Source of the DNA: Campylobacter curvus
Lineage (GTDB): Bacteria > Campylobacterota > Campylobacteria > Campylobacterales > Campylobacteraceae
Direction: 5' to 3'
DNA: 64,000 nt
Assembly: GCF_013372125.1 (NCBI RefSeq)
Contig: NZ_CP053826.1
Location: 1,178,001-1,242,000 of the forward strand
The notes under the pieces are model-generated. The model worked only from the letters and a program-made list of their open reading frames with translations, did not search any database and was not told the DNA's origin. Made by a program: the position numbers and the translations under genes. Below are positions 16,420 to 25,644 of the stretch, piece by piece (positions within the stretch are counted from its first letter, which is position 1; every line of letters begins with the position of its first letter).

Positions 16420-16953
16420 TCAAGGAGTGGTCAAATTTTTTATCAGCTCGCAGGCAGGCTGCAACCCAGCATCACATGCCCTAGTAAAATACCTGCGCGC
16501 CTCTTTCTCGTTCTTTGGCTCGTTTATGCCCTGCAGATAATAAAGTCCCAGCGAAAGCGCCGCCTGCGGGTATTCGAGGCTATCAGAGAGCTGCCAAAGC
16601 TGCTTTGCTCTACCCACATCCTGCGCCGTGCCGCGCCCGGTCATATAAAGCAGCCCCAAGCGGTAGCTAGCAAGCCCTCTTACCTTTGGCTTTTGCGATT
16701 TGACTGCACGCTCATAAAGCTCGAGTGCGCCTTTGACATCCTGTCTAGCGCACTGCCCCTTTTCTTTCATCCAGCCGTAGTTAAAAAGCGCATCAGGATA
16801 GCCTGCGTCCGCTAGCTCCTTATATATCCGCTCGGCGCTCTCGCACTCGCCTTTGTTGAAAGCCTCGACTGCCTGCATAAATTTTTGCGTCTCATTGTGA
16901 TCGCTCGCGTTTAAGACGAACGCACAAAACAAAAATATCAAAATTCCCCTCAT
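16420..16953 (-). CDS. Secreted Sel1-like repeat protein, 177 aa
   Basis: The best start is the ATG at 16951-16953: an AAAGGAG ribosome-binding site lies just upstream, and the product begins with a signal peptide (MRGILIFLFCAFVLNA). The open frame extends 13 codons further upstream without such signals. The mature protein has about four Sel1/TPR-like helical repeats of about 36 residues (YPDALFNYGWMKEKGQ, ASYRLGLLYMTGRG, YPQAALSLGLYYLQG). The last repeat has paired cysteines (CDAGLQPAC), like Helicobacter Hcp proteins. Such proteins usually serve as protein-protein adaptors in the periplasm. The specific partner is unknown. Confidence 0.85.
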   Translation of the reverse strand: MRGILIFLFCAFVLNASDHNETQKFMQAVEAFNKGECESAERIYKELADAGYPDALFNYGWMKEKGQCARQDVKGALELYERAVKSQKPKVRGLASYRLGLLYMTGRGTAQDVGRAKQLWQLSDSLEYPQAALSLGLYYLQGINEPKNEKEARRYFTRACDAGLQPACELIKNLTTP

Positions 16954-16984
16954 TCTGGCTCCTTTTATATCAAATTTTTCCACC

Positions 16985-17476
16985 CTAGCCATCTGACCTT
17001 GCTTCGTTTCGGCTGGCCTCTTTCATAAAGCTCTTTATATTCCACGCTTCACTAAAAAATTTCACACTAAAATATAGCGGTAGCAAAGATATCGAGCTGT
17101 AGCGAGCGAACATAACGATCGTCAAAGCGGACAAACCGGCTAGCAAAAGCCCGATAAATAGGCAAAATTTAAACATATTTTCAGCCCCGAGCCTGCGCTC
17201 CATCGCCGCCAGTGGCCTATCCACGAGCGAGCCACTACCAGCAGCGCATAGCCTTGAGACGCTGACGAGGCGATTTATCGCACCTTCTTTTACATACGCC
17301 ACGCGCAAGGTATCGTCCTCGCCCGTAAAATACGCGCTCATCTCGTCCGCCCCGTCGTCAAAATACCCCACGATCTTCACATCGTCCAGCCAAAAGACCG
17401 CCATAAATTTTACACCTAAATTTTGCTTCGTGATGAGATTTTTGACCTTGCCTGTTTTAAAAAATATCTTTGCCAC
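16985..17476 (-). CDS. Hypothetical membrane protein, 163 aa
   Basis: It starts with GTG directly after the stop of the ABC-F gene (GGAG ribosome-binding site 6-7 bases upstream) and is presumably co-transcribed with it. The first 95 residues are soluble, with short beta segments (MAVFWLDDVKIVGYFDDGAD). Two hydrophobic helices follow at about residues 103-122 and 126-142, then a charged tail (EASRNEARSDG). No family was recognised. An internal ATG at Met25 is an alternative start. Confidence 0.6.
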   Translation of the reverse strand: MAKIFFKTGKVKNLITKQNLGVKFMAVFWLDDVKIVGYFDDGADEMSAYFTGEDDTLRVAYVKEGAINRLVSVSRLCAAGSGSLVDRPLAAMERRLGAENMFKFCLFIGLLLAGLSALTIVMFARYSSISLLPLYFSVKFFSEAWNIKSFMKEASRNEARSDG

Positions 17477-19411
17477 CTAAGCTCCAAATCCCTCGGCGAT
17501 TTCAAGCACTTCAAAGTATTCGTTTTCTAAATTTTCAAGCTCTTTTTTTGCCGCTTCCAGGTCATTGTAAAGCGTGGTGAGCCCCATTTTTTGATAAATT
17601 TCAGGATCACTTAAAGCCGCGTTAAGCTCGGCTATTTTGCCTTCTAAATTTGCGATTTTATCCGGATGAAATTCTAAAATTTGCGTTTGTTTGTAGCTTA
17701 GTTTCGCGGCGGTTTTGCTCTTTTGCTTCGTGCCGCCCTCGCTTAAATTTAGCTCGCTTTCAAATTTAGCCAGCTCGTTTAGCTCGTCTTCAAGCTCCAA
17801 ATAAACGCTGTATTCTTGGTGCAAGACGCCAATATTCGTGCCTTCAAAAGCCCAGAGCTTGTGCGCGATCTTATCGACGAAGTAGCGGTCGTGACTCACG
17901 AGCAAGATCGCTCCCGTGAAGCTTTGCAAGTAGTCCTCTAAAATGTTGATAGTCGCGATGTCAAGGTCGTTTGTGGGCTCGTCAAGCACGAGTACGTCGT
18001 ATTCTTTGGTAAAAAGTAGCGCCAGAGCGACGCGGTTTTTCTCGCCGCCACTTAGCACGCCGATAGGCTTATCAAGAAATTCTTTTGGAAAAAGGAAATT
18101 TTTAAGATAGCCAAAAACGTGCATATTTCGCCCACGCACCATGACGTGATCGCCGCCGTTTGGGCAAAAGGTCTCGATGAGGCTCTTTTCGTCATTTAGC
18201 GCACTTCGCGACTGGTCGAAATACCCCACGCGCACGTCTCCACGCTTTATCTCGCCACCGCTCGCACTCTCAAATCCAAGCAAAATTTTAAGTAGCGTGC
18301 TCTTGCCGCTGCCGTTTCGTCCGACGATAGCGATGCGCTCACCTTGCAGCACGCGCGCGTCAAATTTTTCAAAAAGCAGCTTACCGCCGATATTTTTGCT
18401 CAAATTTTTGATCTCAAAGAGCATTTTTTTGCGGTTGGTGCTTTGCGTCTGGTTGAAATTTTTACTCGCGCGTTCGAGCTCCAAGCGCACACGTCGGATG
18501 ACGCCCGGATTTTTCTTCGCCTCCTCGCGCATAGCTAGCACTCGCTCCTTACGCCCTTCGTTACGTTTTAGACGGGCTTTGACGCCCCGCCTGAGCCACT
18601 CTTCCTCGCTTTTTAGCTGTTTTAGTAGCGTCTCGTGCGACTTGGTTAGGCTTTCTAAAAGCTCTTGCTTCCTCATTAGATAGTTCGCGTATCCGCCTTC
18701 AAAGCTGCGTATTTGCGCCTCCTCTATCTCGACCGTGTGCGTAGCGAGGACGTCGATGAAATAGCGATCGTGGCTAATGAAAACTATCGTCTGGCGCGAG
18801 CTTTTAAGCATCTCTTCAAGAAATTTCACCATATAAACATCAAGGTGATTGGTCGGCTCGTCAAGCAGCAGCACGTCAGGGTGCTTTAAGATGAGCGCGC
18901 CAAGCGCCACGCGGCGGATCTCGCCCCCGCTGAGCGAGCAAACCGCCCTGTTTTCATACTCTTTTAGCTTAAATTTTTCCAGCACTCGCTCGATCTTTCG
19001 CTCGATGTCCCAGCCCTCTTTTGCTTCGATAAATTTTACCAGCTCATCTGAATGCGCGTGAAGCTCCTTGTTTTCGGGCTGGGCGGCTAGTTTTTCAAGG
19101 ACGGCGGCGTATTGCTCTCTGGCGTCAAAAATTTCTTTTAGCTCGCGGTTCATCGCCTCTTTGACGCTTAAATTTTCGTCAAATTTTGGCGTTTGAGCGA
19201 GCATCGCCACGCTGATATTATTTTGCGTTATGACCCGCCCGCTATCAGGCTCGTAAGCCCCGCATAAAATTTTCATCAGAGTGCTTTTGCCACCGCCGTT
19301 TTTACCCACGATTGCGATACGCTCGCGCTCATTCACACTAAAATTTACCTCGTTTAAAATTTCATTTGCACCGAATTTTTTACTGACTTCTATGAGATCG
19401 ATGAGTGCCAT
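17477..19411 (-). CDS. ABC-F family ATPase (Uup-like)
   Basis: The 644-aa cytosolic protein has two ABC ATPase domains in tandem and no membrane segments, as ABC-F proteins do. Walker A motifs are GKNGGGKST (near residue 36) and GRNGSGKST (near 365). Signature motifs are LSGGEIRRVALG and LSGGEKNRVALA, and each Walker B ends in LLDEPTNHLD or LDEPTNDLD. A linker and a C-terminal coiled coil (EGKIAELNAALSDPEIYQK) resemble Uup. ABC-F proteins act on the ribosome, or in Uup's case on DNA/ribosome-linked processes. Which one applies here is not decided by the sequence. Confidence 0.93.
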   Translation of the reverse strand: MALIDLIEVSKKFGANEILNEVNFSVNERERIAIVGKNGGGKSTLMKILCGAYEPDSGRVITQNNISVAMLAQTPKFDENLSVKEAMNRELKEIFDAREQYAAVLEKLAAQPENKELHAHSDELVKFIEAKEGWDIERKIERVLEKFKLKEYENRAVCSLSGGEIRRVALGALILKHPDVLLLDEPTNHLDVYMVKFLEEMLKSSRQTIVFISHDRYFIDVLATHTVEIEEAQIRSFEGGYANYLMRKQELLESLTKSHETLLKQLKSEEEWLRRGVKARLKRNEGRKERVLAMREEAKKNPGVIRRVRLELERASKNFNQTQSTNRKKMLFEIKNLSKNIGGKLLFEKFDARVLQGERIAIVGRNGSGKSTLLKILLGFESASGGEIKRGDVRVGYFDQSRSALNDEKSLIETFCPNGGDHVMVRGRNMHVFGYLKNFLFPKEFLDKPIGVLSGGEKNRVALALLFTKEYDVLVLDEPTNDLDIATINILEDYLQSFTGAILLVSHDRYFVDKIAHKLWAFEGTNIGVLHQEYSVYLELEDELNELAKFESELNLSEGGTKQKSKTAAKLSYKQTQILEFHPDKIANLEGKIAELNAALSDPEIYQKMGLTTLYNDLEAAKKELENLENEYFEVLEIAEGFGA

Positions 19412-19543
19412 AGATTTTCCTTAAAATAAAATTATGATTTTAACAAAAACAAAATTTATCTAGCTTGAAAATTACGATACGGATCGCCCAGGCTGGCTAA
19501 ATTTGCATATTTTTTGCTAAAATACGCTTTTTAAAGGCGATTT

Positions 19544-20863
19544 ATGAACTTATCTCTTAAAAAACTCACCGTGCCGATATTCATCGATCTGTTTTTGCAC
19601 TTCATCACGCTCATCATGAACACTTACATGGTCGCAAAAGTGAGCATACATCTAGTCGGAGCGATGGGTGCTGGCAACGAAGTGATGGATCTTTTTATCA
19701 CGATATTTAACTTCCTTAGCGTGGGCTGCTCCGTCGTGGTAGCGCAGGCTCTGGGTGCACGAAACAACAACCTAGCAAAGCGCGTCATACACGCGAGCCT
19801 AACCTTTAACACCATCATCGGCATCGTCTCGGCCAGCGTCATTTACTTTTTTGGATATGAAATTTTAGAGCTTTTACGAGTGCCTCAGCAGCTCAGAGGA
19901 GACAGCTTTAGCTACTTGCACATACTTGGCATCGCGCTCGCGTTTGATGGTATAGGCATGGTGCTAGCCGCCGTCCTTCGCGTGTATAATCTCGCGACCG
20001 CCGTCATGCTCGTATCACTTTTAATGAACGTCATCACTCTTTTTGGCAATGCAGTCGCGCTCTTTGGCTGGTTTGGACTGGCTAACTACGGGCTTTACGG
20101 CGTCGGGCTCTCCACGCTCATCGGACGCCTCATCGGGGGTTTTGTCCTGCTTTGGATACTCGTGCGTGTGGCGAAAGTAAGAATTTATATCAAGATGTTG
20201 TTTAGCTTGCCGTTTAACATCTTAAAGAAAATTTTATCGGTCGGACTACCGAGTGCTGGTGAAAATTTACTCTGGACGACGCAATATCTAGTCGCTTTTA
20301 GCTTCATCGCGAGCATGGGTGAGGCGAGCCTGAACGTGCAGACCATTTACTTTCAGATCACGCTTCTCATCTTACTTTGCGGAGCGAGCATAAGCGTGGC
20401 AAACGAAGTCATCGTCGGGCACCTCGTAGGTGCGATGAAATTTGACGAGGCATACACGCGCACGTTTCATGCGCTAAGGCTCGGCCTCATCGCTACGCTC
20501 GTGGTCGTGCTGGTGGCATATTTTGCGAAATTTGAGATCATGCAGCGGCTAAATTTGACCCCCGAGCTTCAAAAGGTCATGCTCCCGCTTTTCACGCTCT
20601 CCATCGTGCTAGAAACTGGTCGCACTTTTAACGTCGTCATCGTAAATGCCCTGCGCGCGAGCGGAGACGCGAAATTCCCGCTGATGACGGGCTTTATCTT
20701 CATGTGGGGGCTTAGCTTGCCGCTTGGATATTTTTTAGGCATACACCTAGGATACGGCATTGTGGGCGTTTGGGTCGGATTTGTCGCGGACGAGTGGCTA
20801 CGAGGGCTCGTCAATACCTGGCGGTGGCGAAGCCGAAAATGGCAGTCAAAAAGGCTTGTGTGA
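19544..20863 (+). CDS. MATE family efflux transporter
   Basis: The 439-aa protein has twelve predicted membrane helices and matches the MATE/DinF-NorM family, which exports cationic drugs and metabolites using Na+ or H+. Typical features are an N-terminal helix with VPIFIDLFLHFITLIMNTYM, the VVAQALGARN motif (about residues 66-75) and its half-repeat counterpart ANEVIVGHLVGAMKF. An extended -10-like TGCTAAAAT lies upstream. The YgjP-like peptidase gene starts immediately after its stop. Confidence 0.92.
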   Translation: MNLSLKKLTVPIFIDLFLHFITLIMNTYMVAKVSIHLVGAMGAGNEVMDLFITIFNFLSVGCSVVVAQALGARNNNLAKRVIHASLTFNTIIGIVSASVIYFFGYEILELLRVPQQLRGDSFSYLHILGIALAFDGIGMVLAAVLRVYNLATAVMLVSLLMNVITLFGNAVALFGWFGLANYGLYGVGLSTLIGRLIGGFVLLWILVRVAKVRIYIKMLFSLPFNILKKILSVGLPSAGENLLWTTQYLVAFSFIASMGEASLNVQTIYFQITLLILLCGASISVANEVIVGHLVGAMKFDEAYTRTFHALRLGLIATLVVVLVAYFAKFEIMQRLNLTPELQKVMLPLFTLSIVLETGRTFNVVIVNALRASGDAKFPLMTGFIFMWGLSLPLGYFLGIHLGYGIVGVWVGFVADEWLRGLVNTWRWRSRKWQSKRLV

Positions 20864-21556
20864 TTGTTCGGTTTTAAATTCATACAAAAACCAAAGCCGC
20901 CAAAACCCGCCAGCAAAAAGGTACAGGTAAATTTTAACGGACTGGCGGTGGCGCTAAATTTTAAAAAGGGAGTGAAAAACTTTCGGCTCAAAGTCGCTAA
21001 AAGTGGCGAGATCTCGCTCTCGATGCCATTTTATGCCACGCAAAAATCGGGCTTTGAGTTTTTGGTCAAGCACGCAGGCTGGCTCGCCATGACGCACGCA
21101 AAAATTTTAGCGAATTTACCAAAAGAGGACGAATTTAGACTGCTTGGTAAAATTTATCGCATTAAAATAGACGCAAATTTAAAGGAAGTAAATTTGACCA
21201 AATTTGACGGCGAGATCCACGCGCCAAATTTCAAAGCGCTTGAAATTTACAAAAAAGCCGTAGCAAAGCAAATTTTTACCGAATTTATCGATAAATTCAC
21301 ACCTGTCATCAACCGTAAGATAAATCGCCTAACGATCCGCAAAATGCAGACTCGCTGGGGCAGCTGCAATCACAAAAAAGGCTATATAAACCTCAGCCTA
21401 AACCTCATCGAAAAAGCTCCCGAACTAGTCGAATACGTCGTGCTGCACGAGATGACGCATCTCATTTTCCCACATCATCAAAAGAGCTTTTATGAATTTA
21501 TAGCGGACATCATGCCAGATCACAAGGTAAGAGAGCTCGCACTAAACGGCAAATAG
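20864..21556 (+). CDS. YgjP-like (SprT/M48-related) zinc metallopeptidase domain protein
   Basis: This 230-aa protein belongs to the YgjP/DUF45 family of putative zinc peptidases. The signature is MQTRWGSCNHKKGYINLSLN followed by the zinc motif HEMTHLIFPHHQKSFYEF, where HExxH plus a later His are the expected ligands. The start is a TTG directly after the MATE stop codon, so translation is probably coupled. An ATG is absent nearby; the first 15 residues (KFIQKPKPPKPASKK) are basic and prolin-rich. The substrate is unknown. Confidence 0.87.
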   Translation: MFGFKFIQKPKPPKPASKKVQVNFNGLAVALNFKKGVKNFRLKVAKSGEISLSMPFYATQKSGFEFLVKHAGWLAMTHAKILANLPKEDEFRLLGKIYRIKIDANLKEVNLTKFDGEIHAPNFKALEIYKKAVAKQIFTEFIDKFTPVINRKINRLTIRKMQTRWGSCNHKKGYINLSLNLIEKAPELVEYVVLHEMTHLIFPHHQKSFYEFIADIMPDHKVRELALNGK

Positions 21557-21637
21557 ATACTCTTGCGCTTTGTCAAGTAAAATATAATCTTAAATATGCT
21601 AAAATCACGTATTTTAAATTTTAATTAAGGAATTTTA

Positions 21638-22147
21638 ATGAAAAAAATGTTGTTACTATTTGTTGTCGCGCTATGCGCTTTTGGCGGCGATTTTGAGGAC
21701 GGACTCGAGGCTTATACCAAGGCTGACTTCAAAACGGCATTTGATAAATTCAGCGCCGCTTGCGAAGCCAATAATGGCGACGCATGCACCAAGCTTGGCT
21801 CGATGTATTATTTTTCAAGAGGTGTCAAAACCGATAAGCAAAAGGCTTTCGAGCTATTTACCAAAGCGTGCGACGCAAATTCCAAAGATGGGTGCTCAAG
21901 TCTGGGTGGAATGTATAAAAAAGGTGAGAGCGTAAGCGCCGACGCACAAAAAGCGCAAGAGCTTTTCGAGAAGGCTTGCGAGCTGAAAGAAGGATATTCT
22001 TGTTCGGTAGCGGGGTCTTATTATCTTGAAAAGCAAACTCCGGAAGGCTTTAAAAAAGCAAAAGAATTTTTTGATAAATCTTGCAGCCTAGGCGACAAGA
22101 TGGGTTGCCAGTTCGCAGGCGATCTAAGACGCTCAAAAAGACTGTGA
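21638..22147 (+). CDS. Secreted cysteine-rich Sel1 repeat protein (Hcp-like)
   Basis: The 169-aa protein has a short signal peptide (KKMLLLFVVALCAFGG). It then has four Sel1 repeats, each carrying two cysteines about nine residues apart: ACEANNGDAC, ACDANSKDGC, ACELKEGYSC and SCSLGDKMGC. This is the disulfide-stapled helical-hairpin pattern of Helicobacter Hcp proteins, which are secreted, provoke host immune responses, and in some cases bind penicillin. The A+T-rich promoter region ends in TTAAGGAATTTTAATG. A bidirectional hairpin follows the stop. Confidence 0.9.
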   Translation: MKKMLLLFVVALCAFGGDFEDGLEAYTKADFKTAFDKFSAACEANNGDACTKLGSMYYFSRGVKTDKQKAFELFTKACDANSKDGCSSLGGMYKKGESVSADAQKAQELFEKACELKEGYSCSVAGSYYLEKQTPEGFKKAKEFFDKSCSLGDKMGCQFAGDLRRSKRL

Positions 22148-22152
22148 TTCTA

Positions 22153-22179
22153 AATTTGCCGCTTTAACGGCGGCAAATT
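22153..22179. terminator. Bidirectional hairpin between converging genes
   Basis: AATTTGCCGC (22153-22162) and GCGGCAAATT (22170-22179) form a perfect 10-bp stem with a 7-base loop, flanked by A/T-rich DNA on both sides. It separates the Hcp-like gene (plus) from the TRAP permease gene (minus), so it probably ends transcription from both. Confidence 0.8.
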
Positions 22180-22187
22180 CTACCTTT

Positions 22188-24257
22188 CTACGCGGCCGCC
22201 TTTGAAGCGGCTTTATCCTTTTGATTTTTGCCCCATTGAGTCATGAATACAAAAAAGTATATCGCTGTGCCTATCATGTAGCCTACATATTCGTTTGGTA
22301 TGACGGAGTATTTGGCGCAGATATTTGGCACTAGCGTCAAAGGAACGACAAGCAAAAGTAAAATGCGCTCCCAAATGCGAACCTTCGTCACGAAGTAGCC
22401 CTGAAGCACGCTCGAAAATGCAAACATCCCGATGATAGCCATGCCAAATACGAGCACGATCTCAAATGGATTACTCATCCAAACGATACCTTTTGCGTCT
22501 AGAGGATCTTTTGCATCGATGCTTTCTATCAGCATCAGTTTATTGTTGAAGAAAAAGGCAAACGGCAATATCGCGGTCCTTAGATCGTAAAAAAAGCCTT
22601 GCATGCCTACGGTGACAGGGTTTGCCTTTGCAATACCTGCGGCTGCATAGGCGGCGATACCGACAGGCGGCGTATCATCAGCTAAAATTCCAAAATAAAA
22701 TACGAAAAGATGCACCGCGATGGCAGGTATCAAAAAGCCGTTTTTATGCGCTAAAAATAAAATGACCGGTGCAACGAGGCTTGATACTACGATATAGTTT
22801 GCCGTAGTCGGCAAGCCCATGCCAAGTATGAGCGACATCACGGCAGTCAGGATCAAGATAAGAATGATGTTGTTTCCGGCAAGCTGCTCCACAATATCTG
22901 AGAGCACTTGACCAAGCCCGGTCAATGATATAGAGCCGACGATTATGCCGGCCAAACCCGTAGCTATCGCGATCGTAGTCATGCTTTTTGCAGCAGTCAC
23001 CATCGCCCAAAATATATCGCTAAAACCGAGCAAAGCATCGTTTAGTCCGACCTTCTCGCCTGCAGCCAGCTTTTTGGCCGGCTCTTGAAATATCATGATC
23101 AAAAATAAAAATCCGATCGCGTTGAACGCCGCCGAGATAGCGGACTCTTTTAGGATCAAAAGTGTATAAAGCAGGATGAGGATCGGCGTGAGATAATGAA
23201 GCCCGCTGAGAAAAATTTTAAATCTCGAGTGATATTCGCTTTGATCGATGCCTTTTAGGCCTATCTTACAGCTCTCTAAATGCACGATGAAAAATAGCGA
23301 GATATAACATGCAAACGCCGGGATGACGGCCGACATCATGACATTAGTGTAGCTCATGCCCAAAAATTCCGCTATGATGAATGCAGCCGCTCCCATGATA
23401 GGCGGCATGAGCTGTCCGTTTACGCCCGCTGCGACCTCGATAGCTCCGGCCTTCACACGAGAAAGTCCCGCTTTTTTCATTAGCGGTATCGTAAATGTAC
23501 CGACAGTCACGACATTTGCAGTCGAGCTTCCCGAGACCATGCCCGTCAGTCCGCTGGCGATGACTGATGCTTTTGCCGGACCGCCTCTAAATTTACCAAG
23601 CAATGAAAAGGCTAAATTTATGAAATATTGCCCCGCTCCGGCTCTTTCAAGTAGCGAACCGAATAAAACGAATAAATAGATAAAGCTGACGCTAACGCCG
23701 ATAGGAACGCCAAATATGCCCTCCGTCGTAAGGAACATATGCCCCGCAAGCTTTTCCAGACTGGCACCTTGATGAGCGATGATATCTGGCATATAAGGAC
23801 CAAAATAATCATATATCAAAAACAAAATACAGATGATGCCAAGTGCAGGCCCGATGACGCGTCTACCGGCTTCTATAAGGATGATTATGGCTACGAAAGC
23901 CACTATGACGTCTCTTTGCAAATAATCTCCCGGTCTTGAAGCAAGCCCGTAAAAATCGATCGCCGGATAGAGCACTACGGCAGTTCCTAAAACGCAAAGA
24001 GCGATATCGTAAAATGGCATGGAAAAATGCGCTTTTTTATGAAATTTCACAGGGTAAAGCAAAAATACGAGCGCGATCGCAAATGTAAGGTGGATAGAGC
24101 GAGAGATGTTCGTATTCATGGGAAAATACGCGATATAAAGCTGAAAAACCGACCATGAAAAACATAATACCGCAATGAAATAATTATAAAAATTGTTGTT
24201 TATCTCCCTAGTTTTGACCTCTACAAACTGCTCTTCGTTTTCGTTGATATTGTTCAT
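22188..24257 (-). CDS. TRAP transporter permease, fused DctQ/DctM type (TAXI system)
   Basis: The 689-aa protein is the fused membrane component of a TRAP-TAXI transporter, which imports organic acids using an ion gradient and a periplasmic binding protein. About 18 hydrophobic helices are visible. The DctM signature occurs around GVSVSFIYLFVLFGSLLERA, SGLTGMVSGSSTANVVTVG (about residues 234-252), AAGVNGQLMPPIMGAAAFI and LGMGLPTTANYIVVSS. The solute-binding gene lies upstream in the same direction, separated by a hairpin. Substrate is unknown; glutamate or dicarboxylates are known for some TAXI systems. Confidence 0.95.
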   Translation of the reverse strand: MNNINENEEQFVEVKTREINNNFYNYFIAVLCFSWSVFQLYIAYFPMNTNISRSIHLTFAIALVFLLYPVKFHKKAHFSMPFYDIALCVLGTAVVLYPAIDFYGLASRPGDYLQRDVIVAFVAIIILIEAGRRVIGPALGIICILFLIYDYFGPYMPDIIAHQGASLEKLAGHMFLTTEGIFGVPIGVSVSFIYLFVLFGSLLERAGAGQYFINLAFSLLGKFRGGPAKASVIASGLTGMVSGSSTANVVTVGTFTIPLMKKAGLSRVKAGAIEVAAGVNGQLMPPIMGAAAFIIAEFLGMSYTNVMMSAVIPAFACYISLFFIVHLESCKIGLKGIDQSEYHSRFKIFLSGLHYLTPILILLYTLLILKESAISAAFNAIGFLFLIMIFQEPAKKLAAGEKVGLNDALLGFSDIFWAMVTAAKSMTTIAIATGLAGIIVGSISLTGLGQVLSDIVEQLAGNNIILILILTAVMSLILGMGLPTTANYIVVSSLVAPVILFLAHKNGFLIPAIAVHLFVFYFGILADDTPPVGIAAYAAAGIAKANPVTVGMQGFFYDLRTAILPFAFFFNNKLMLIESIDAKDPLDAKGIVWMSNPFEIVLVFGMAIIGMFAFSSVLQGYFVTKVRIWERILLLLVVPLTLVPNICAKYSVIPNEYVGYMIGTAIYFFVFMTQWGKNQKDKAASKAAA

Positions 24258-24327
24258 CTTTCCCCTTAACTAAAATTTAAAGATACCAAATTTCGCCTAA
24301 TTGATATTTGTAAATTTTAAAATTTCA

Positions 24328-24345
24328 GGCAGGATTCCTCCTGCC
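24328..24345 (-). terminator. Hairpin between TAXI binding-protein and permease genes
   Basis: GGCAGGA (24328-24334) pairs with TCCTGCC (24339-24345) around a 4-base loop. On the minus strand it follows the stop of the binding-protein gene and is itself followed by TGAAATTTT. As a partial terminator it would let the binding protein be made in excess over the permease, a common pattern; this is inference. Confidence 0.7.
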
Positions 24346-24350
24346 AAATT

Positions 24351-25289
24351 TTATTTTAGTATACCAGCCTCTTTAAACACGGCCTCTGCAGCCGGGTGAA
24401 GCGGAGCGGATAGCCCTTCTACCAGGCTCTCTTTCGTCACTGCTTTTAGCGCAGGATGAAGGGTTTTATATTCCTCGAAGTTATCGAGTATCGACTTTAC
24501 CACCGCCTTTACAGCCGTATCGCTCACACTTTGATCAGCCACCAAAACAGCCTTCACGCCAACACTGTTTACATCATGGTCTACGCCTTCATAAGAGCCT
24601 TTTGGTATCACGCCTTTAGCAAAATACGGATACTCGGCCATCATCTTGTCGATATCGGCACCCTCGATATTTAAAATATCTATCGGAAGCGAATTTGCCG
24701 CATCGGTGATATTTGCAGTCGGGTGTCCGACCATGAAGCTATATCCGTCTATTTTTTTATCCTTTAGCGCATGCGGGCACTCTTGGACAGTCAAAACGCC
24801 ACGGTAGCCAAGCTTTGCCACATCAAAGCCCTTAGCTGCAAATACCGCGAGTGTGGTTACCTCGTTACCGCTGCCGGGATTGCCGACGTTATACTTTTTA
24901 CCGACAAGATCGCCGACATCTTTTATGCCGCTCTCTTTCGAGACCACAAACGCCAAAAGCTCCGGATATATCGAAACCACCGAGCGAAGTTTATTATCGC
25001 CCATATTTTCAAATTTTCCTTTGCCGTTATATTTGTCATACACGACGTCGCTTTGCACGAAACCAAATGTGAGCTCTTTTTTGAGCACGTTATTTACGTT
25101 ATAAACGGAGCCGCCTGTTGATTGGACGGAGCATTTGATATTTGGATCCTTATTTACCAAACGGCATATCGCGCCGCCTATTGGATAATACGTACCGGTC
25201 ATTCCGCCGGTGCCGATACTTACAAACTCTTTCGCGCCAAGCGTTGAAGCCAAAAGCAAACCTGCCAATACCACAGAAGTCTTTTTCAT
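24351..25289 (-). CDS. TAXI family TRAP transporter solute-binding protein
   Basis: This 312-aa periplasmic protein captures the solute and delivers it to the permease encoded downstream. A signal peptide covers about residues 1-19 (MKKTSVVLAGLLLASTLGAK). The start of the mature protein, FVSIGTGGMTGTYYPIGGAI, is the TAXI family hallmark. Other typical segments are QSDVVYDKYNGKGKF and NVGNPGSGNEVTTLAVF. The ATG is preceded by AGGAGCG. Confidence 0.95.
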   Translation of the reverse strand: MKKTSVVLAGLLLASTLGAKEFVSIGTGGMTGTYYPIGGAICRLVNKDPNIKCSVQSTGGSVYNVNNVLKKELTFGFVQSDVVYDKYNGKGKFENMGDNKLRSVVSIYPELLAFVVSKESGIKDVGDLVGKKYNVGNPGSGNEVTTLAVFAAKGFDVAKLGYRGVLTVQECPHALKDKKIDGYSFMVGHPTANITDAANSLPIDILNIEGADIDKMMAEYPYFAKGVIPKGSYEGVDHDVNSVGVKAVLVADQSVSDTAVKAVVKSILDNFEEYKTLHPALKAVTKESLVEGLSAPLHPAAEAVFKEAGILK

Positions 25290-25644
25290 TGAAGACGCTC
25301 CTTTTGTAAAATTTTGAGTTTTTATCCTATCATAAAAAATATAAAATTTTTATTTTTCAGTTTAAATTTATATTTTTGAGTCTTAAAATTTGATAATTTT
25401 ACACATTTGCCACAGAAAAAGAAGTCCTAAGTTTCAATTAATATTAAATTTTATAGCTTTTCAAAAATTATACTAAAAAGCTGGTGGATTTTGGCTAAAG
25501 ACTGACAATAAAAATTTTATGGGTCAAATAGAGTAGCAAAAAATAAAGGCCATGATATCTATCTTGCATAGCTACCTCGATTGATCAAATTTTAAAAAAG
25601 CGAGATTAAATTTTAAGGCGGTTTAAATTCTAAACCGCCAAATT
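25290..25644. other. 355-bp A+T-rich gap holding the TAXI promoter region
   Basis: No coding frame with credible start and content is seen on either strand. The stretch next to 25289 must hold the promoter of the TAXI gene (several TATAAA/TAAAAT-like boxes between 25320 and 25400, none decisive). The other end holds the aguB terminator. Confidence 0.5.
25617..25639 (-). terminator. Terminator hairpin after aguB
   Basis: GGCGGTTTA (25617-25625) and TAAACCGCC (25631-25639) make a perfect 9-bp stem with a 5-base loop, immediately after the aguB stop on the minus strand and followed by TTAAAATTTAA. Confidence 0.82.

Noticed and set aside
24456-25121. Three overlapping plus-strand frames opposite the TAXI binding-protein gene
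   Set aside because: All are antisense to a clearly identified gene and have low-complexity, implausible translations.
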